The notes under the pieces are model-generated. The model was not told the DNA's origin. It was given only the letters and a program-made list of their open reading frames with translations, and made no database searches. From Cellvibrionales bacterium UBA4435 (GTDB lineage: Bacteria; Pseudomonadota; Gammaproteobacteria; Pseudomonadales; Porticoccaceae), in the NCBI GenBank assembly GCA_002390525.1, contig DGPR01000002.1, positions 42,966 to 106,965 on the forward strand: 64,000 nt of DNA. The letters are read 5' to 3'. This document shows, piece by piece, positions 18,171 through 27,578 of the stretch. Within the stretch, counting starts at the first letter, position 1. Each line of letters opens with the position of its first letter. Both the position numbers and the translations under genes were made by a program.

Positions 18171-19088
18171 ATGAGAAGGGGATCTCTGAAGAACTCTAAT
18201 TCTGTATATATTGGAAGATTCGCGCCATCTCCGACAGGCCCTCTCCATTTTGGGTCTCTAGTAAGTGCTCTTGCGAGCTATATTGATGCAAAAGCAAATC
18301 ATGGTCTGTGGTTGGTAAGAATTGATGATATAGATCCCCCAAGAGAATCCAAGGGTTCAACTAAAAAAATACTTCAACAACTCCAAGAGCACGGATTACA
18401 TTGGGATAAAGAAGTTTTATTCCAAAGCCAGCGCAATAACGCATACCTATCTGCAATAAAAAAATTGGAGGGTGACGATTTAGTTTTCCGATGTTACTGC
18501 AGTCGTAAAGGATTACAGGGTGGCGTAACTACTCATAACTATCCATGTCGATCTGAAAACTCTACTAATTTGTATTCTTTAAGATTAAAAGCAAAAGATA
18601 ATTATAAAGTGCAGTTCAATGACTTATTTCAAGGTAACCAAGGCCAGCTAATTAAAAAAGATGTTGGTGATATGGTGCTTTACCGAAAAGAAAAATTATT
18701 TTCTTACAACCTCGCTGTAGTTGTTGACGATGCTTTTCAGCAAATAACTCATATTTTTCGAGGGGGTGACTTGCTGAATATCACACCTAGTCAAATTTAC
18801 CTACAGAAGCTACTAGGATTAAGGACACCAGTTTATGGTCATATCCCGATAGCAGTAGATGATTACGGAGTGAAGCTTAGTAAGCAAAATTTAGCGGTAT
18901 CTCTAGACCATAATTCATCTCAAAGAAATCTTATAAATGCAATAAATTGGTTAGGCTTTAAGGTGCCTGCTTCTCTATCAAAAAGTAGAAGACCTGATCA
19001 GATTTTAACGTGGGCAATACACAACTGGCAAAGAAATAACATCACCTGTGCAGAAAAAAAGCAGTTATTTAACTCTTTCGAAGCATAA
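18171..19088 (+). CDS. gluQ: Glutamyl-Q tRNA(Asp) synthetase
   Basis: Attaches glutamate to the queuosine base of tRNA(Asp). The 305 residues form the GluRS catalytic core without the anticodon-binding domain. Seen: APSPTGPLHFGSL at 18-30 (HIGH class), the zinc ligands around RCYCSRKG and YPCR, and the KMSKS-like VKLSKQN. It begins 38 bases after dksA. In Pseudomonas cbrA-cbrB lie between gluQ and pcnB; here there is only an 89-base gap. Confidence 0.95.
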   Translation: MRRGSLKNSNSVYIGRFAPSPTGPLHFGSLVSALASYIDAKANHGLWLVRIDDIDPPRESKGSTKKILQQLQEHGLHWDKEVLFQSQRNNAYLSAIKKLEGDDLVFRCYCSRKGLQGGVTTHNYPCRSENSTNLYSLRLKAKDNYKVQFNDLFQGNQGQLIKKDVGDMVLYRKEKLFSYNLAVVVDDAFQQITHIFRGGDLLNITPSQIYLQKLLGLRTPVYGHIPIAVDDYGVKLSKQNLAVSLDHNSSQRNLINAINWLGFKVPASLSKSRRPDQILTWAIHNWQRNNITCAEKKQLFNSFEA

Positions 19089-19177
19089 GAGTTTTTTTTA
19101 ACTCAATATGCTACAGTAAAAATTTTATTAGGCATATTTTCACATAAAATATTTTTTAGGGGTTTATAATTAATAAA

Positions 19178-20503
19178 ATGCTAAGAAGTATTTCAAAAAT
19201 TTTTAGATCTTTCAAATCAAAAACTTTAGTTGAGCCAGTTATAATCAGCCCAGCAAACAATGTTTTTGACCAAAAAAAAATTAGTAGTAGCGCAATAAAA
19301 GTTGTAGAGAAATTGCGGTTGAGCGGTTATGAATCATACATAGTTGGTGGCTGTGTCCGTGATTTATTAATGGGTATGAAACCCAAAGATTTTGATGTGG
19401 CAACGAACGCAACACCAGAGCAAGTTAGAGTACTTTTCAGTCGTTCTAGAATCATAGGTCGTAGGTTTCAAATCGTTCACGTACGTGTCGGATCAGAAAT
19501 GATTGAAGTGACAACATTTCGTGCACAACACACTGAAATTAAAAATGAGTTATCTAAATCTCAGCTTTCATCAAAAGGTATGTTACTTCGTGATAATATT
19601 TTTGGTTCAATTGCAGATGATGCGGTCCGTCGTGATTTCACTATGAATGCGCTTTATTATTGCCCAATAGAAAATGAGATAACTGATTATACAAAAGGTT
19701 TAGAAGATATAGACAAACGACTGATACGAATAATTGGAGACCCCTGTCAAAGATACAGAGAAGATCCTGTCAGAATGCTCAGGGCGTTAAGATTCACTGC
19801 TAAACTTGGTTTTTCAATTGAAGATCAATCTTCAAAAGCTATCGATGAATCACGTTCATTGCTAGCTGATATTCCTCCAGCAAGACTCTTTGATGAAGCT
19901 CTTAAATTATTCATGAATGGCTATGCCTTAGCAAGCTTTAATGCATTACGTGAATATGGTGTATTTGAAATTCTGTTTCCAGACATTGAAAAAGCTTTAC
20001 TCTGTGACTCCACTTATTACCTTAAATTTATCGAGCGAGCACTAATAAACACTGATAAGCGCATTCGAAAAAAACAAAGGGTTACTCCAGCTTTTCTTTT
20101 TGCAGCACTGCTCTGGCCAATTTTAAAAGAAAGTGAAAAAAAACAAAATAAGTCTAAAAAAAACAATTCCTTTTTCTTCAATGACAATGCAGAAAAAGTA
20201 ATTCATAAGCAATGCAAAAGAATAGCTATACCTCGCAGATTTACTTTGCCCATGAAAGAAATATGGCAAATTCAATCACGTCTTTCACGTCGTACTGGAA
20301 ATCAAGCACTCAAATTAATGGAACATAAACGATTTCGAGCAGGGTATGATTTCTTACTATTAAGGGAGGATTCTGGTGAAATTGAGTCTGGACTTGGTTT
20401 ATGGTGGACGGTTTTTCAAGACTCTAAGGATACCACTCGAGAGGAAATGATAAAAAAAATTGAGCATACCACGAGTAAATCAATGAAACTTCCCAAAAAA
20501 TAA
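19178..20503 (+). CDS. pcnB: Poly(A) polymerase I
   Basis: Adds 3' poly(A) to RNA, marking it for decay. The 441 residues hold the class II nucleotidyltransferase head: SYIVGGCVRDLLMG near 54-66 and the catalytic D71-F72-D73 (KDFDVAT), followed by RRDFTMNALYY and the RNA-binding motif EDPVRMLRALRF. The basic C-terminus is typical. The length and the folK neighbour argue for PcnB rather than a CCA-adding enzyme. There is no strong ribosome site; the stop is three bases before folK. Confidence 0.95.
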   Translation: MLRSISKIFRSFKSKTLVEPVIISPANNVFDQKKISSSAIKVVEKLRLSGYESYIVGGCVRDLLMGMKPKDFDVATNATPEQVRVLFSRSRIIGRRFQIVHVRVGSEMIEVTTFRAQHTEIKNELSKSQLSSKGMLLRDNIFGSIADDAVRRDFTMNALYYCPIENEITDYTKGLEDIDKRLIRIIGDPCQRYREDPVRMLRALRFTAKLGFSIEDQSSKAIDESRSLLADIPPARLFDEALKLFMNGYALASFNALREYGVFEILFPDIEKALLCDSTYYLKFIERALINTDKRIRKKQRVTPAFLFAALLWPILKESEKKQNKSKKNNSFFFNDNAEKVIHKQCKRIAIPRRFTLPMKEIWQIQSRLSRRTGNQALKLMEHKRFRAGYDFLLLREDSGEIESGLGLWWTVFQDSKDTTREEMIKKIEHTTSKSMKLPKK

Positions 20504-20506
20504 CTT

Positions 20507-21016
20507 ATGACTGAGGTCGCTTATATTTCAATTGGTAGCAACTTAAATAATCCATATCAACAGGTTAAAAGTGCTATCGATAAATTAAAGATAGCAGACA
20601 ATATATATATTGAAGCTATATCTGACTGGTATTTAAGTGATCCTGTGGGACCTAAAAATCAATCAAGGTATGTTAATGGTGTCATCAAAATATCAACTAG
20701 ATTATCGCCAAATCAATTATTAAAAAAATTACATGAGATAGAAGATGCGCATGGTAGAATAAGAAATGTGCGTTGGGGGCCTCGAACACTTGATCTAGAT
20801 ATCTTGTTATATGGATCTAGGATGATGAACACAAAGAAACTCACGATACCCCACCCAGAAATGAAAATTAGGAATTTTGTATTAACTCCACTTGCAGATA
20901 TAGAGCCGGATTTAGTTCTTCCAGATGGAAGTATTTTAAGCTCACTATTGAAAAATAATCAGCTAAAGGAGATCGTTCCGATCTTGCCAGGAGATGTTAT
21001 TGAAAAAATTGGTTGA
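20507..21016 (+). CDS. folK: 6-hydroxymethyl-7,8-dihydropterin pyrophosphokinase
   Basis: Pyrophosphorylates hydroxymethyldihydropterin in folate synthesis. The 169 residues start AYISIGSNL and contain the signature RWGPRTLDLDIL at 89-100 and IPHPEMKIRNFVLTPLADIEP. It is three bases after pcnB, and its last 23 bases overlap the next gene in another frame. Confidence 0.97.
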   Translation: MTEVAYISIGSNLNNPYQQVKSAIDKLKIADNIYIEAISDWYLSDPVGPKNQSRYVNGVIKISTRLSPNQLLKKLHEIEDAHGRIRNVRWGPRTLDLDILLYGSRMMNTKKLTIPHPEMKIRNFVLTPLADIEPDLVLPDGSILSSLLKNNQLKEIVPILPGDVIEKIG

Positions 21017-21683
21017 TGATAAAAAATTAAGTATTAAGAAAGGAAAGTCTCCTCAGTTTATTGCTGTAGAAGGTCCTATTGGTGTAGGAAAAACAACGCT
21101 AGCAAAAAGATTAGCTAATACTTTCAGTTGTGAAACTCTTTTGGAGCAGCCAGAAGAAAACCCTTTTTTAGAGAGATTTTATCAAGATCAACAAACAGGT
21201 GCCCTTCCGACCCAGTTATATTTTTTGTTTCAACGTGCACGTAAAATTCAAGAGATACGTCAAAGTGACATGTTCCAAAAAGTACAAGTTTCAGATTTTC
21301 TTATGGAAAAAGACCAGTTGTTTGCGCAAACTACACTTGATAACGAAGAATTAAAACTCTATCAGACCGTATATAAACAACTGATTATTGATACTCCGAA
21401 ACCTGATTTAGTGATTTACCTTCAAGCTCCAACAGACATACTATTGAGTCGTGTTCAAAAAAGAGCGATTCACTATGAGCAATCAATCAATAGTGATTAT
21501 TTATGTCGATTAAACGAAGCTTATACAGATTTTTTTTATTATTATGATCATGCTCCATTATTAATAGTAAATGCTACAGAAATAGATCTTGCAAATAACG
21601 ACCAAGATTACCAAGGTCTACTCGACTATATGCTAAATGTAGTATCGGGGCGACATTACTACAATGCTCGCTCTTCCTTATAA
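20994..21683 (+). CDS. Deoxynucleoside kinase family protein
   Basis: A 229-residue P-loop kinase of the dNK/dGK family, predicted to phosphorylate deoxynucleosides for salvage. The Walker A is GPIGVGKTT at 27-35; the substrate region reads QVSDFLMEKDQLFAQTTL, and the lid carries SRVQKRAIHYEQ. The start at 20994 overlaps folK by 23 bases and AGGAG sits very close to the ATG, so the exact start is uncertain. The substrate cannot be read from sequence. It sits between folK and panB. Confidence 0.85.
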   Translation: MLLKKLVDDKKLSIKKGKSPQFIAVEGPIGVGKTTLAKRLANTFSCETLLEQPEENPFLERFYQDQQTGALPTQLYFLFQRARKIQEIRQSDMFQKVQVSDFLMEKDQLFAQTTLDNEELKLYQTVYKQLIIDTPKPDLVIYLQAPTDILLSRVQKRAIHYEQSINSDYLCRLNEAYTDFFYYYDHAPLLIVNATEIDLANNDQDYQGLLDYMLNVVSGRHYYNARSSL

Positions 21684-21712
21684 TAAATGATAAATATAAA
21701 TAAAAGTGAGGC

Positions 21713-22504
21713 ATGGTTATGATTACCATAAAAACTCTAAATGAAAAAAAGAAAAGTGGTGAAAAATTTCCCGTAATAACTGCTTATGATGCCTCATTTT
21801 CCAAGCTTGCCAATAATGCAGGTATTGATGTCATATTAGTAGGGGATTCACTTGGCAACGTAATCCAAGGACACGACAGCACTATCCCAACAACAATAAA
21901 TGATATGGTTTATCATACTCAAGCTGTTCGTCGTGGTAGTGAAAACACGTTTATAATCACTGACCTTCCATTCATGGCATTCTCTTACGAACATCAAGCA
22001 CTTAATAATTCTGCTATGCTCATGAGAGCTGGAGCTAATATGGTTAAACTTGAGGGAGGGTCTTGGTTAAATACAACAGTTCGAATGCTTTGCGAGCGCG
22101 GGATTCCTGTTTGTGGCCATCTAGGCCTTACGCCACAGTCAGTGCATAAAATAAGTGGAAATAAAGTGCAAGGACGAACCAAACAGAGTGCAAGCCAAAT
22201 TTTTGAAGATGCATTAAATTTAGAAAAGGCAGGGATTGACTTACTAGTTCTTGAATGTGTGCCTGCAAAATTAGCTCAAAAAATAACTCAAAAAGTTCAA
22301 ATACCAGTTATAGGGATTGGTGCTGGTGTTGATACTGACGGACAAGTTTTAGTTATTTACGATATTCTAGGTTTATCCCCTAGGATGCCTAGTTTTTCGA
22401 AAAACTTTTTAAATGGCACTGGGGATATTAAAAGTGCACTTAAGTTATACAGCGAGCAAGTAAGGTCGAAGGAATTTCCTGCTAAAGAACATACTTTTTC
22501 ATAA
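21713..22504 (+). CDS. panB: 3-methyl-2-oxobutanoate hydroxymethyltransferase
   Basis: Makes ketopantoate from alpha-ketoisovalerate and methylene-THF, the first pantothenate step. The 263 residues contain ITAYDASFSKLANNAGIDVI, LVGDSLGNVIQGHDSTIPTT (metal and substrate site) and PVIGIGAGVDTDGQVLV. Two ATGs (21713 and 21719) are possible; GAGG fits the second slightly better. panC, its usual partner, does not follow: the next gene is a convergent GST. Confidence 0.96.
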   Translation: MVMITIKTLNEKKKSGEKFPVITAYDASFSKLANNAGIDVILVGDSLGNVIQGHDSTIPTTINDMVYHTQAVRRGSENTFIITDLPFMAFSYEHQALNNSAMLMRAGANMVKLEGGSWLNTTVRMLCERGIPVCGHLGLTPQSVHKISGNKVQGRTKQSASQIFEDALNLEKAGIDLLVLECVPAKLAQKITQKVQIPVIGIGAGVDTDGQVLVIYDILGLSPRMPSFSKNFLNGTGDIKSALKLYSEQVRSKEFPAKEHTFS

Positions 22505-22535
22505 TTTTTTCCGTAAAAAAATATTATGTAAGTCT

Positions 22536-23135
22536 TCATTTAGTTTTCTTCATCACTATATTGAACATTTTTGAGGCTAAGATGGTACTAAGCCATTCCC
22601 TTAATTTTATATATCGGCTGGACTCAAACCAATCAATATCAACAAAAGCAAACTGTCTAATGAATGGAAAAATTGCTATATCAGCTAAGCTGACCTTATC
22701 GCCTAATAAATAATTATTTGATTTTAATTTTTCTTCTAAAAAAATTAAAAAGTACTCACCTTGAGTCCTGTAGTATGTTTTAGAATTTTCCGGATGTCTG
22801 TCTGAATACTTATATTTATCCAAAGTTGATTTAAACTCATGGTCATTTTTATAAACAAGATCATCTATCTCTTTAGACATACATGAAGGATACCAATGGT
22901 CAGGATCACTTATATTTATAGCCCATAGCATAATCTGATAGCTTTCATCCAACACTATTCCGTCAGAGGAAATTAGCACGGGTACAGTACCTTTTGGGGA
23001 CAAACTCAACATCATGAGAGGCTTGTCTTTAAGTAGAACTTCTTTTATTTCAACGTTTATTCCTGAATAGAATAGAGCCATTCTTGCTCTAATTGCGAAC
23101 GGGCAGCGACGAAAAGAATATAAAATTGGTATCAT
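22536..23135 (-). CDS. Glutathione S-transferase family protein
   Basis: A 199-residue GST-like protein. The thioredoxin-fold N-terminus reads ILYSFRRCPFAIRARMALFY, with a CPFA motif where omega-like GSTs keep the active cysteine, followed by LSPKGTVPVLI and DESYQIMLWA (glutathione contacts). The C-terminal helical domain includes GDKVSLADIAIFPFIRQFA. It could be a glutathionyl reductase or transferase; the substrate is unknown. Single gene, convergent with panB. Confidence 0.85.
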   Translation of the reverse strand: MIPILYSFRRCPFAIRARMALFYSGINVEIKEVLLKDKPLMMLSLSPKGTVPVLISSDGIVLDESYQIMLWAINISDPDHWYPSCMSKEIDDLVYKNDHEFKSTLDKYKYSDRHPENSKTYYRTQGEYFLIFLEEKLKSNNYLLGDKVSLADIAIFPFIRQFAFVDIDWFESSRYIKLREWLSTILASKMFNIVMKKTK

Positions 23136-23215
23136 AATAGTATTAATACGCTGAGGTATTTACCTTTTTAATTAACTATACTTTTTTAGAAGATCAAATA
23201 CTGTAAACTTATATT

Positions 23216-23884
23216 ATGAATTTTTTTGATAAAATTGAAGTCGAACCTTCAAAAAAGGCTAACTCAACAGTCATATGGTTACATGGATTAGGGGCAGATG
23301 GATCGGATTTTGAGCCTATTGTTGCCGAGCTTAAGCTACCCTCAGCTCACCAAATTAGATTTATTTTTCCTGAAGCACCAAAAATTCCAGTTAGCGTAAA
23401 TGGCGGAATTTTAATGCCAGCTTGGTATGATATTTTAGAGATGACCTCTGTAAGAAAAATCAATGAATCTCAACTCATAAGTTCTGCAAATAAAATCCAC
23501 TCTTTAATTGATAGGGAGTTAGAAAGGGGTATCGATAGTGAAAATATTATTATCGCTGGATTCTCACAAGGAGGCGCCGTTGCACTTCAAGCTGGGTTGA
23601 CTTACCCAAAAAGCCTATCTGGTATTTTAGCTATGTCTTCATATTTCGCGGCTACTGAATCAATCAATATTGCACATGCTAACCAGAGTCTACCAATACA
23701 ATTTTTTCACGGCATCTATGATACCGTTATTTCAGAAGACCAAGCAAAAAGTAGTTTAAAAAAACTGGTAGACCTAGGATTAAAGCCGGAATATAAATCT
23801 TTCTTAATGGATCACAGCGTATGTTTGGAAGAAATATCAGATATATCGAAATGGATCCAAGAAAAAGTTGGCAGGCAGTTTTAG
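23216..23884 (+). CDS. Carboxylesterase / phospholipase family alpha-beta hydrolase
   Basis: A 222-residue esterase of the acyl-protein-thioesterase/carboxylesterase II family. WLHGLGADGSDF forms the oxyanion region; the catalytic triad is S117 (GFSQGGAVAL), D169 (GIYDTVI) and H200 (MDHSVC). The protein lacks a signal peptide and is probably cytosolic. Substrate unknown. Its stop overlaps the 3' end of ubiX by four bases on the opposite strand. Confidence 0.9.
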   Translation: MNFFDKIEVEPSKKANSTVIWLHGLGADGSDFEPIVAELKLPSAHQIRFIFPEAPKIPVSVNGGILMPAWYDILEMTSVRKINESQLISSANKIHSLIDRELERGIDSENIIIAGFSQGGAVALQAGLTYPKSLSGILAMSSYFAATESINIAHANQSLPIQFFHGIYDTVISEDQAKSSLKKLVDLGLKPEYKSFLMDHSVCLEEISDISKWIQEKVGRQF

Positions 23885-24513
23885 TGCTTGAGATTTCCAG
23901 TGTCATCACCCCATCGGGGAACAATGTCTTGACTGATATCCAAATGATCAAGGACTCTAGCAACAATAAAGTCGATTAGATCGCTTATTTTTTCTGGATC
24001 ATGATAAAAACCTGGTGAAGCCGGCAAAATCGTAGCTCCCAAGCGAGCTAATTTCAGCATATTTTCTAAATGAATTTCTGATAATGGAGTTTCTCTCGGT
24101 ACAACAACTAACTGGTATCTTTCTTTTATAGCCACATCCGCTGCCCTTTCAATCAAATTATTACTCGCTCCTGAAGCAATTGCAGATATAGTGCCTCCAC
24201 TTGCTGGACATATTACCATAGACTGAGGTGCAGCTGACCCTGAAGCTACAGATGAAAACCAATCCCTAGAGGTACTTACTACAATTTGACCTGGTTCTGC
24301 ATCAAAATTTAAAGTCAAAAATTCTTCAAGTTCTGAATTATCAGGTAAATCTAAATCTGTTTCTGATGCCACTACGATACGTGCTGCATCAGAAATTAAA
24401 AAATGTACTTTAAGGCCTTTTTGAATTATGCACTCAAGTAATCTCAATCCATATTGAGCACCTGAAGCGCCTGTCATCGCTAATGTTATAGAACGCTGGA
24501 ACTTAGACATCAT
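23881..24513 (-). CDS. ubiX: Flavin prenyltransferase
   Basis: Makes prenylated FMN, the cofactor of the UbiD decarboxylase in ubiquinone synthesis. The 210 residues have LAMTGASGAQYGLRLLE at the N-terminus, the FMN-binding segment PASGGTISAIASGASNNLIERAAD (read in parts), and the C-terminal PRETPLSEIHLENML. Two consecutive ATGs (24513 and 24510) are possible; GGAGAG favours the second. It is followed 21 bases upstream by mpl in the same direction, so mpl-ubiX is a two-gene operon. Confidence 0.95.
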   Translation of the reverse strand: MMSKFQRSITLAMTGASGAQYGLRLLECIIQKGLKVHFLISDAARIVVASETDLDLPDNSELEEFLTLNFDAEPGQIVVSTSRDWFSSVASGSAAPQSMVICPASGGTISAIASGASNNLIERAADVAIKERYQLVVVPRETPLSEIHLENMLKLARLGATILPASPGFYHDPEKISDLIDFIVARVLDHLDISQDIVPRWGDDTGNLKH

Positions 24514-24534
24514 GACTCTCCTGATAACAATCTT

Positions 24535-25902
24535 TTATATTACTAAATTTTTTTTAATCTCATCAATTAGTTTGATGTGAAACCCTTGAAAAGAACCATT
24601 ACTCATTATAATGATATGAGTTGATCCACTTATACTCTTTAACGTTCGGAGAATAAGTTGGTCAATATCGTCGAAAATGTGTATTTTAGTAGCGCTTTGA
24701 TTAGAGGTATCCTGAATGGACCAACTAACTTCCTCTGGCTCATACCACAAAACCTCATCTGCCAACTTAATAGCTTCGATTATCTCATTTTTATGAATAC
24801 CAATTTTCATTGTATTTGATCTAGGTTCTATAATAGCAACAATTTTTTCAGTACCCACATTGGATCGCGCGCCCTCAAGCGTCGCACTAATAGCTGTAGG
24901 ATGATGGGCAAAATCGTCATATATAGTAATTCCATCTACCTCGAATATCTTCTCCATACGACGCTTTACCCCGAGAAAACTGCATAATGCTTTACAGGCC
25001 AGTTCTGGCTCAATTCCGATATGATTGGCAGCTGCAATAGCAGCTAAACCATTTCTCGCATTATGGTTTCCGGTTTGTGTCCAAGAAACAGATCCCTTAA
25101 TTTCTCCTTTATAGAGAATAGAAAATGTTGAGCTACCTTTATCTATGAACTCTAAATCCCAGTCCTCTCCTTTACCAATATATTCGAGATTCGACCAACA
25201 TCCCTGATCAATTACTTCACTTAAATTCAAATCATCTGACGGAGTGATAAGCAAACCTGTATTTGGAACTGTCCTTATCAAATTGTGGAATTGGACTTGA
25301 ATATCAGCAATATCTTTGAAGATATCCGCGTGATCAAATTCTAGGTTATTCAATATAGTAGTCTGAGGGCTATAATGGACAAATTTTGAGCGCTTATCAA
25401 AAAAAGCGGTGTCGTACTCATCTGCCTCAACGACAAAAAATTTAGAGCCTCCTATCCGCGCCGATACATTGAAATTATTTGGTATTCCACCAATTAAAAA
25501 TCCAGGCTTCATTTCAGCATACTCAAGAATCCATGCAAGCATACTTGATGTTGAAGTTTTACCATGAGTACCAGCAACAGCTAGGGTCCATTTGTCTTGA
25601 AGCACATGGTCATGTAGCCACTGAGGACCGGATGTATATTTTAAATTATTCGTCAGTACATACTCCACTGCGGGGTTTCCGCGAGACAAGGCATTACCTA
25701 TAACCACGATATCCGGGGTAGGGGTAAATTGTGAAAGATCACTATATCCATCGGTCAGATTAACTTTTGACTGCTTGAGTTGAACGCTCATTGGAGGATA
25801 TATATTAGTATCACTTCCAGAAACTTCGTGGCCTAGCGTTTTAGCGAGCTGCGCCAGAGAACCCATAAAAGTTCCACAGATTCCTAAAATATGTATATGC
25901 AT
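24535..25902 (-). CDS. mpl: UDP-N-acetylmuramate:L-alanyl-gamma-D-glutamyl-meso-DAP ligase
   Basis: Reattaches recycled murein tripeptide to UDP-MurNAc. The 455 residues show the Mur ligase plan: N-terminal Rossmann motif HILGICGTFMGSLA, P-loop AGTHGKTSTSS with K115, the central EADEYDTAFFDKRSKF segment typical of Mpl, and DDFAHHPTAI in the C-terminal domain. MurC is excluded by GTFMGSLA. It is upstream of ubiX and divergent from the phosphofructokinase. Confidence 0.95.
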   Translation of the reverse strand: MHIHILGICGTFMGSLAQLAKTLGHEVSGSDTNIYPPMSVQLKQSKVNLTDGYSDLSQFTPTPDIVVIGNALSRGNPAVEYVLTNNLKYTSGPQWLHDHVLQDKWTLAVAGTHGKTSTSSMLAWILEYAEMKPGFLIGGIPNNFNVSARIGGSKFFVVEADEYDTAFFDKRSKFVHYSPQTTILNNLEFDHADIFKDIADIQVQFHNLIRTVPNTGLLITPSDDLNLSEVIDQGCWSNLEYIGKGEDWDLEFIDKGSSTFSILYKGEIKGSVSWTQTGNHNARNGLAAIAAANHIGIEPELACKALCSFLGVKRRMEKIFEVDGITIYDDFAHHPTAISATLEGARSNVGTEKIVAIIEPRSNTMKIGIHKNEIIEAIKLADEVLWYEPEEVSWSIQDTSNQSATKIHIFDDIDQLILRTLKSISGSTHIIIMSNGSFQGFHIKLIDEIKKNLVI

Positions 25903-26113
25903 TATATGGCAACCGCCCTGTCAATAGTTTAATACTACATAGATCAACATAACTGAATTTTAACTTCATGCAAGTCTCGGTGAAGAAAAATTCTCTCCTT
26001 ACATAGATTAAATTATAAAGTTTATAAATAAACCTCATAAAACATGCAACATACTCTGACTTTAAAGTATCATTACCTAGATTCTGATTAAGGCTTACTA
26101 ACGAGTAAAAATT

Positions 26114-27391
26114 ATGTCCAATAGCACCATACAAAAGAAAAATGCATTTTATGCCCAGTCGGGTGGAGTAACCGCAGTCATTAATGCTACTGCTTGTGGT
26201 CTTATAGAGGCTGCTCGTGAACACGCAGGTAAAATCGGTAATGTTTATGCTGGTCGTAATGGGATTCTGGGAGCTTTACAAGAGGAGTTAATTGACACTA
26301 ATAAAGAATCTGATGAAGCAATAGCTAGCTTACTGTTCACCCCGGCCGGAGCCTTCGGGTCGTGCCGCTACAAACTCAAAAATTTTGAAGATAGCAAAGC
26401 TGAGTATGAAAGACTCATCAAGGTTTTTAAGGCGCATAATATTGGATATTTTTTTTATAATGGTGGCGGAGATTCTGCTGACACTTGTCTTAAAGTATCG
26501 CAAATATCAAAACAAATGGGTTACCCAATTCAGGCTATACATATACCAAAAACGGTCGATAATGATCTGCCATTTACTGATAATTGTCCTGGTTTTGGTT
26601 CTGTCGCCAAATATATTGCCGTATCAACCAAAGAAGCCAGTTTAGATATAGCGTCAATGTGTGAAACTTCAACTAAAGTATTTATTCTTGAGGTTATGGG
26701 CAGACATGCTGGTTGGATTGCTGCTGCAAGTGCACTTGCAGCAGAAAAAGCTGGAGATCCCCCTCATATCATCCTATTTCCTGAGGTACCTTTTTCAGGT
26801 CAAAGTTTTCTTGATAAAGTAGAGAAGACTGTATTGAAAGAAGGGTATTGTGTAGTGGTTGCATCAGAGGGCACAAAATACTTAGATGGTAGGTTTATTT
26901 CAGGTTCAACAAATAAAGATGCATTTGGACACCATCAACTTGGGGGGTTGGCTCCAACACTTGCAAATATGATTAAAAGCTCTCTAGGTTATAAATATCA
27001 CTGGGCTCTTGCTGACTATTTACAACGATCTGCGCGGCATGTTGCATCTGCTACAGATGTTGCTCAAGCTTATGCTGTCGGTCGTACAGCAGTTGAATAT
27101 GCTCTTGCAGGGAAAAATTCCGTGATGGTAACCATTGAAAGGAAAGAAGATAGTGTGTACTCCTGGAGTTTGGGAGAAGCAGATTTGACTGATATAGCAA
27201 ATCAAGAAAAAAAGATGCCAAAGAATTATATTACTGCTGATGGATATGGTGTAACGCAAGAGGGGATTGATTATCTCTCCCCTCTCATACAGGGGGAAGA
27301 CTACCCGCCCTATAAAAACGGTGTACCTGTATACAAAAAATTGGCTAACATCCCAGTGAAGAAGAAAATTAAAGAATCTTATAAATTATAG
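26114..27391 (+). CDS. 6-phosphofructokinase, probably pyrophosphate-dependent
   Basis: A 425-residue PFK of the PPi-type lineage. The nucleotide/PPi loop is YNGGGDSADT (117-121 GGGDS), and the catalytic loop reads PKTVDNDL at 145-152. A lysine in that PKTxDND motif, where ATP enzymes have glycine, is the known marker for PPi use. Other family blocks: MGRHAGWIAAASALAA and QRSARHVASATDVAQA. PPi-PFK is reversible and serves both glycolysis and gluconeogenesis. Single gene, divergent from mpl across 211 bases. Confidence 0.88.
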   Translation: MSNSTIQKKNAFYAQSGGVTAVINATACGLIEAAREHAGKIGNVYAGRNGILGALQEELIDTNKESDEAIASLLFTPAGAFGSCRYKLKNFEDSKAEYERLIKVFKAHNIGYFFYNGGGDSADTCLKVSQISKQMGYPIQAIHIPKTVDNDLPFTDNCPGFGSVAKYIAVSTKEASLDIASMCETSTKVFILEVMGRHAGWIAAASALAAEKAGDPPHIILFPEVPFSGQSFLDKVEKTVLKEGYCVVVASEGTKYLDGRFISGSTNKDAFGHHQLGGLAPTLANMIKSSLGYKYHWALADYLQRSARHVASATDVAQAYAVGRTAVEYALAGKNSVMVTIERKEDSVYSWSLGEADLTDIANQEKKMPKNYITADGYGVTQEGIDYLSPLIQGEDYPPYKNGVPVYKKLANIPVKKKIKESYKL

Positions 27392-27534
27392 AAATAATAA
27401 CCTTAACATTTTGAGCCAATATTAAACAAAGATGTAACTTTAAAGCGTAAAAAATTATTATTTTTTAATAACGAGGAGTTTTATTCTATATTGATATATA
27501 TAAAACATCAGAGTGGCGCTCTAATCTCAGTTTC

Positions 27535-27543
27535 TGTCATAAT
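27535..27543 (+). promoter_or_regulatory. Candidate extended -10 promoter of the RND transporter gene
   Basis: TGTCATAAT has the extended -10 form with one mismatch; no -35 box is clear. The start near 27550 gives a leader of about 29 bases with AAGGATAA before the ATG. Confidence 0.35.
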
Positions 27544-27578
27544 GTATAACTTATTTATTAAAATAAAAGGATAACCAG

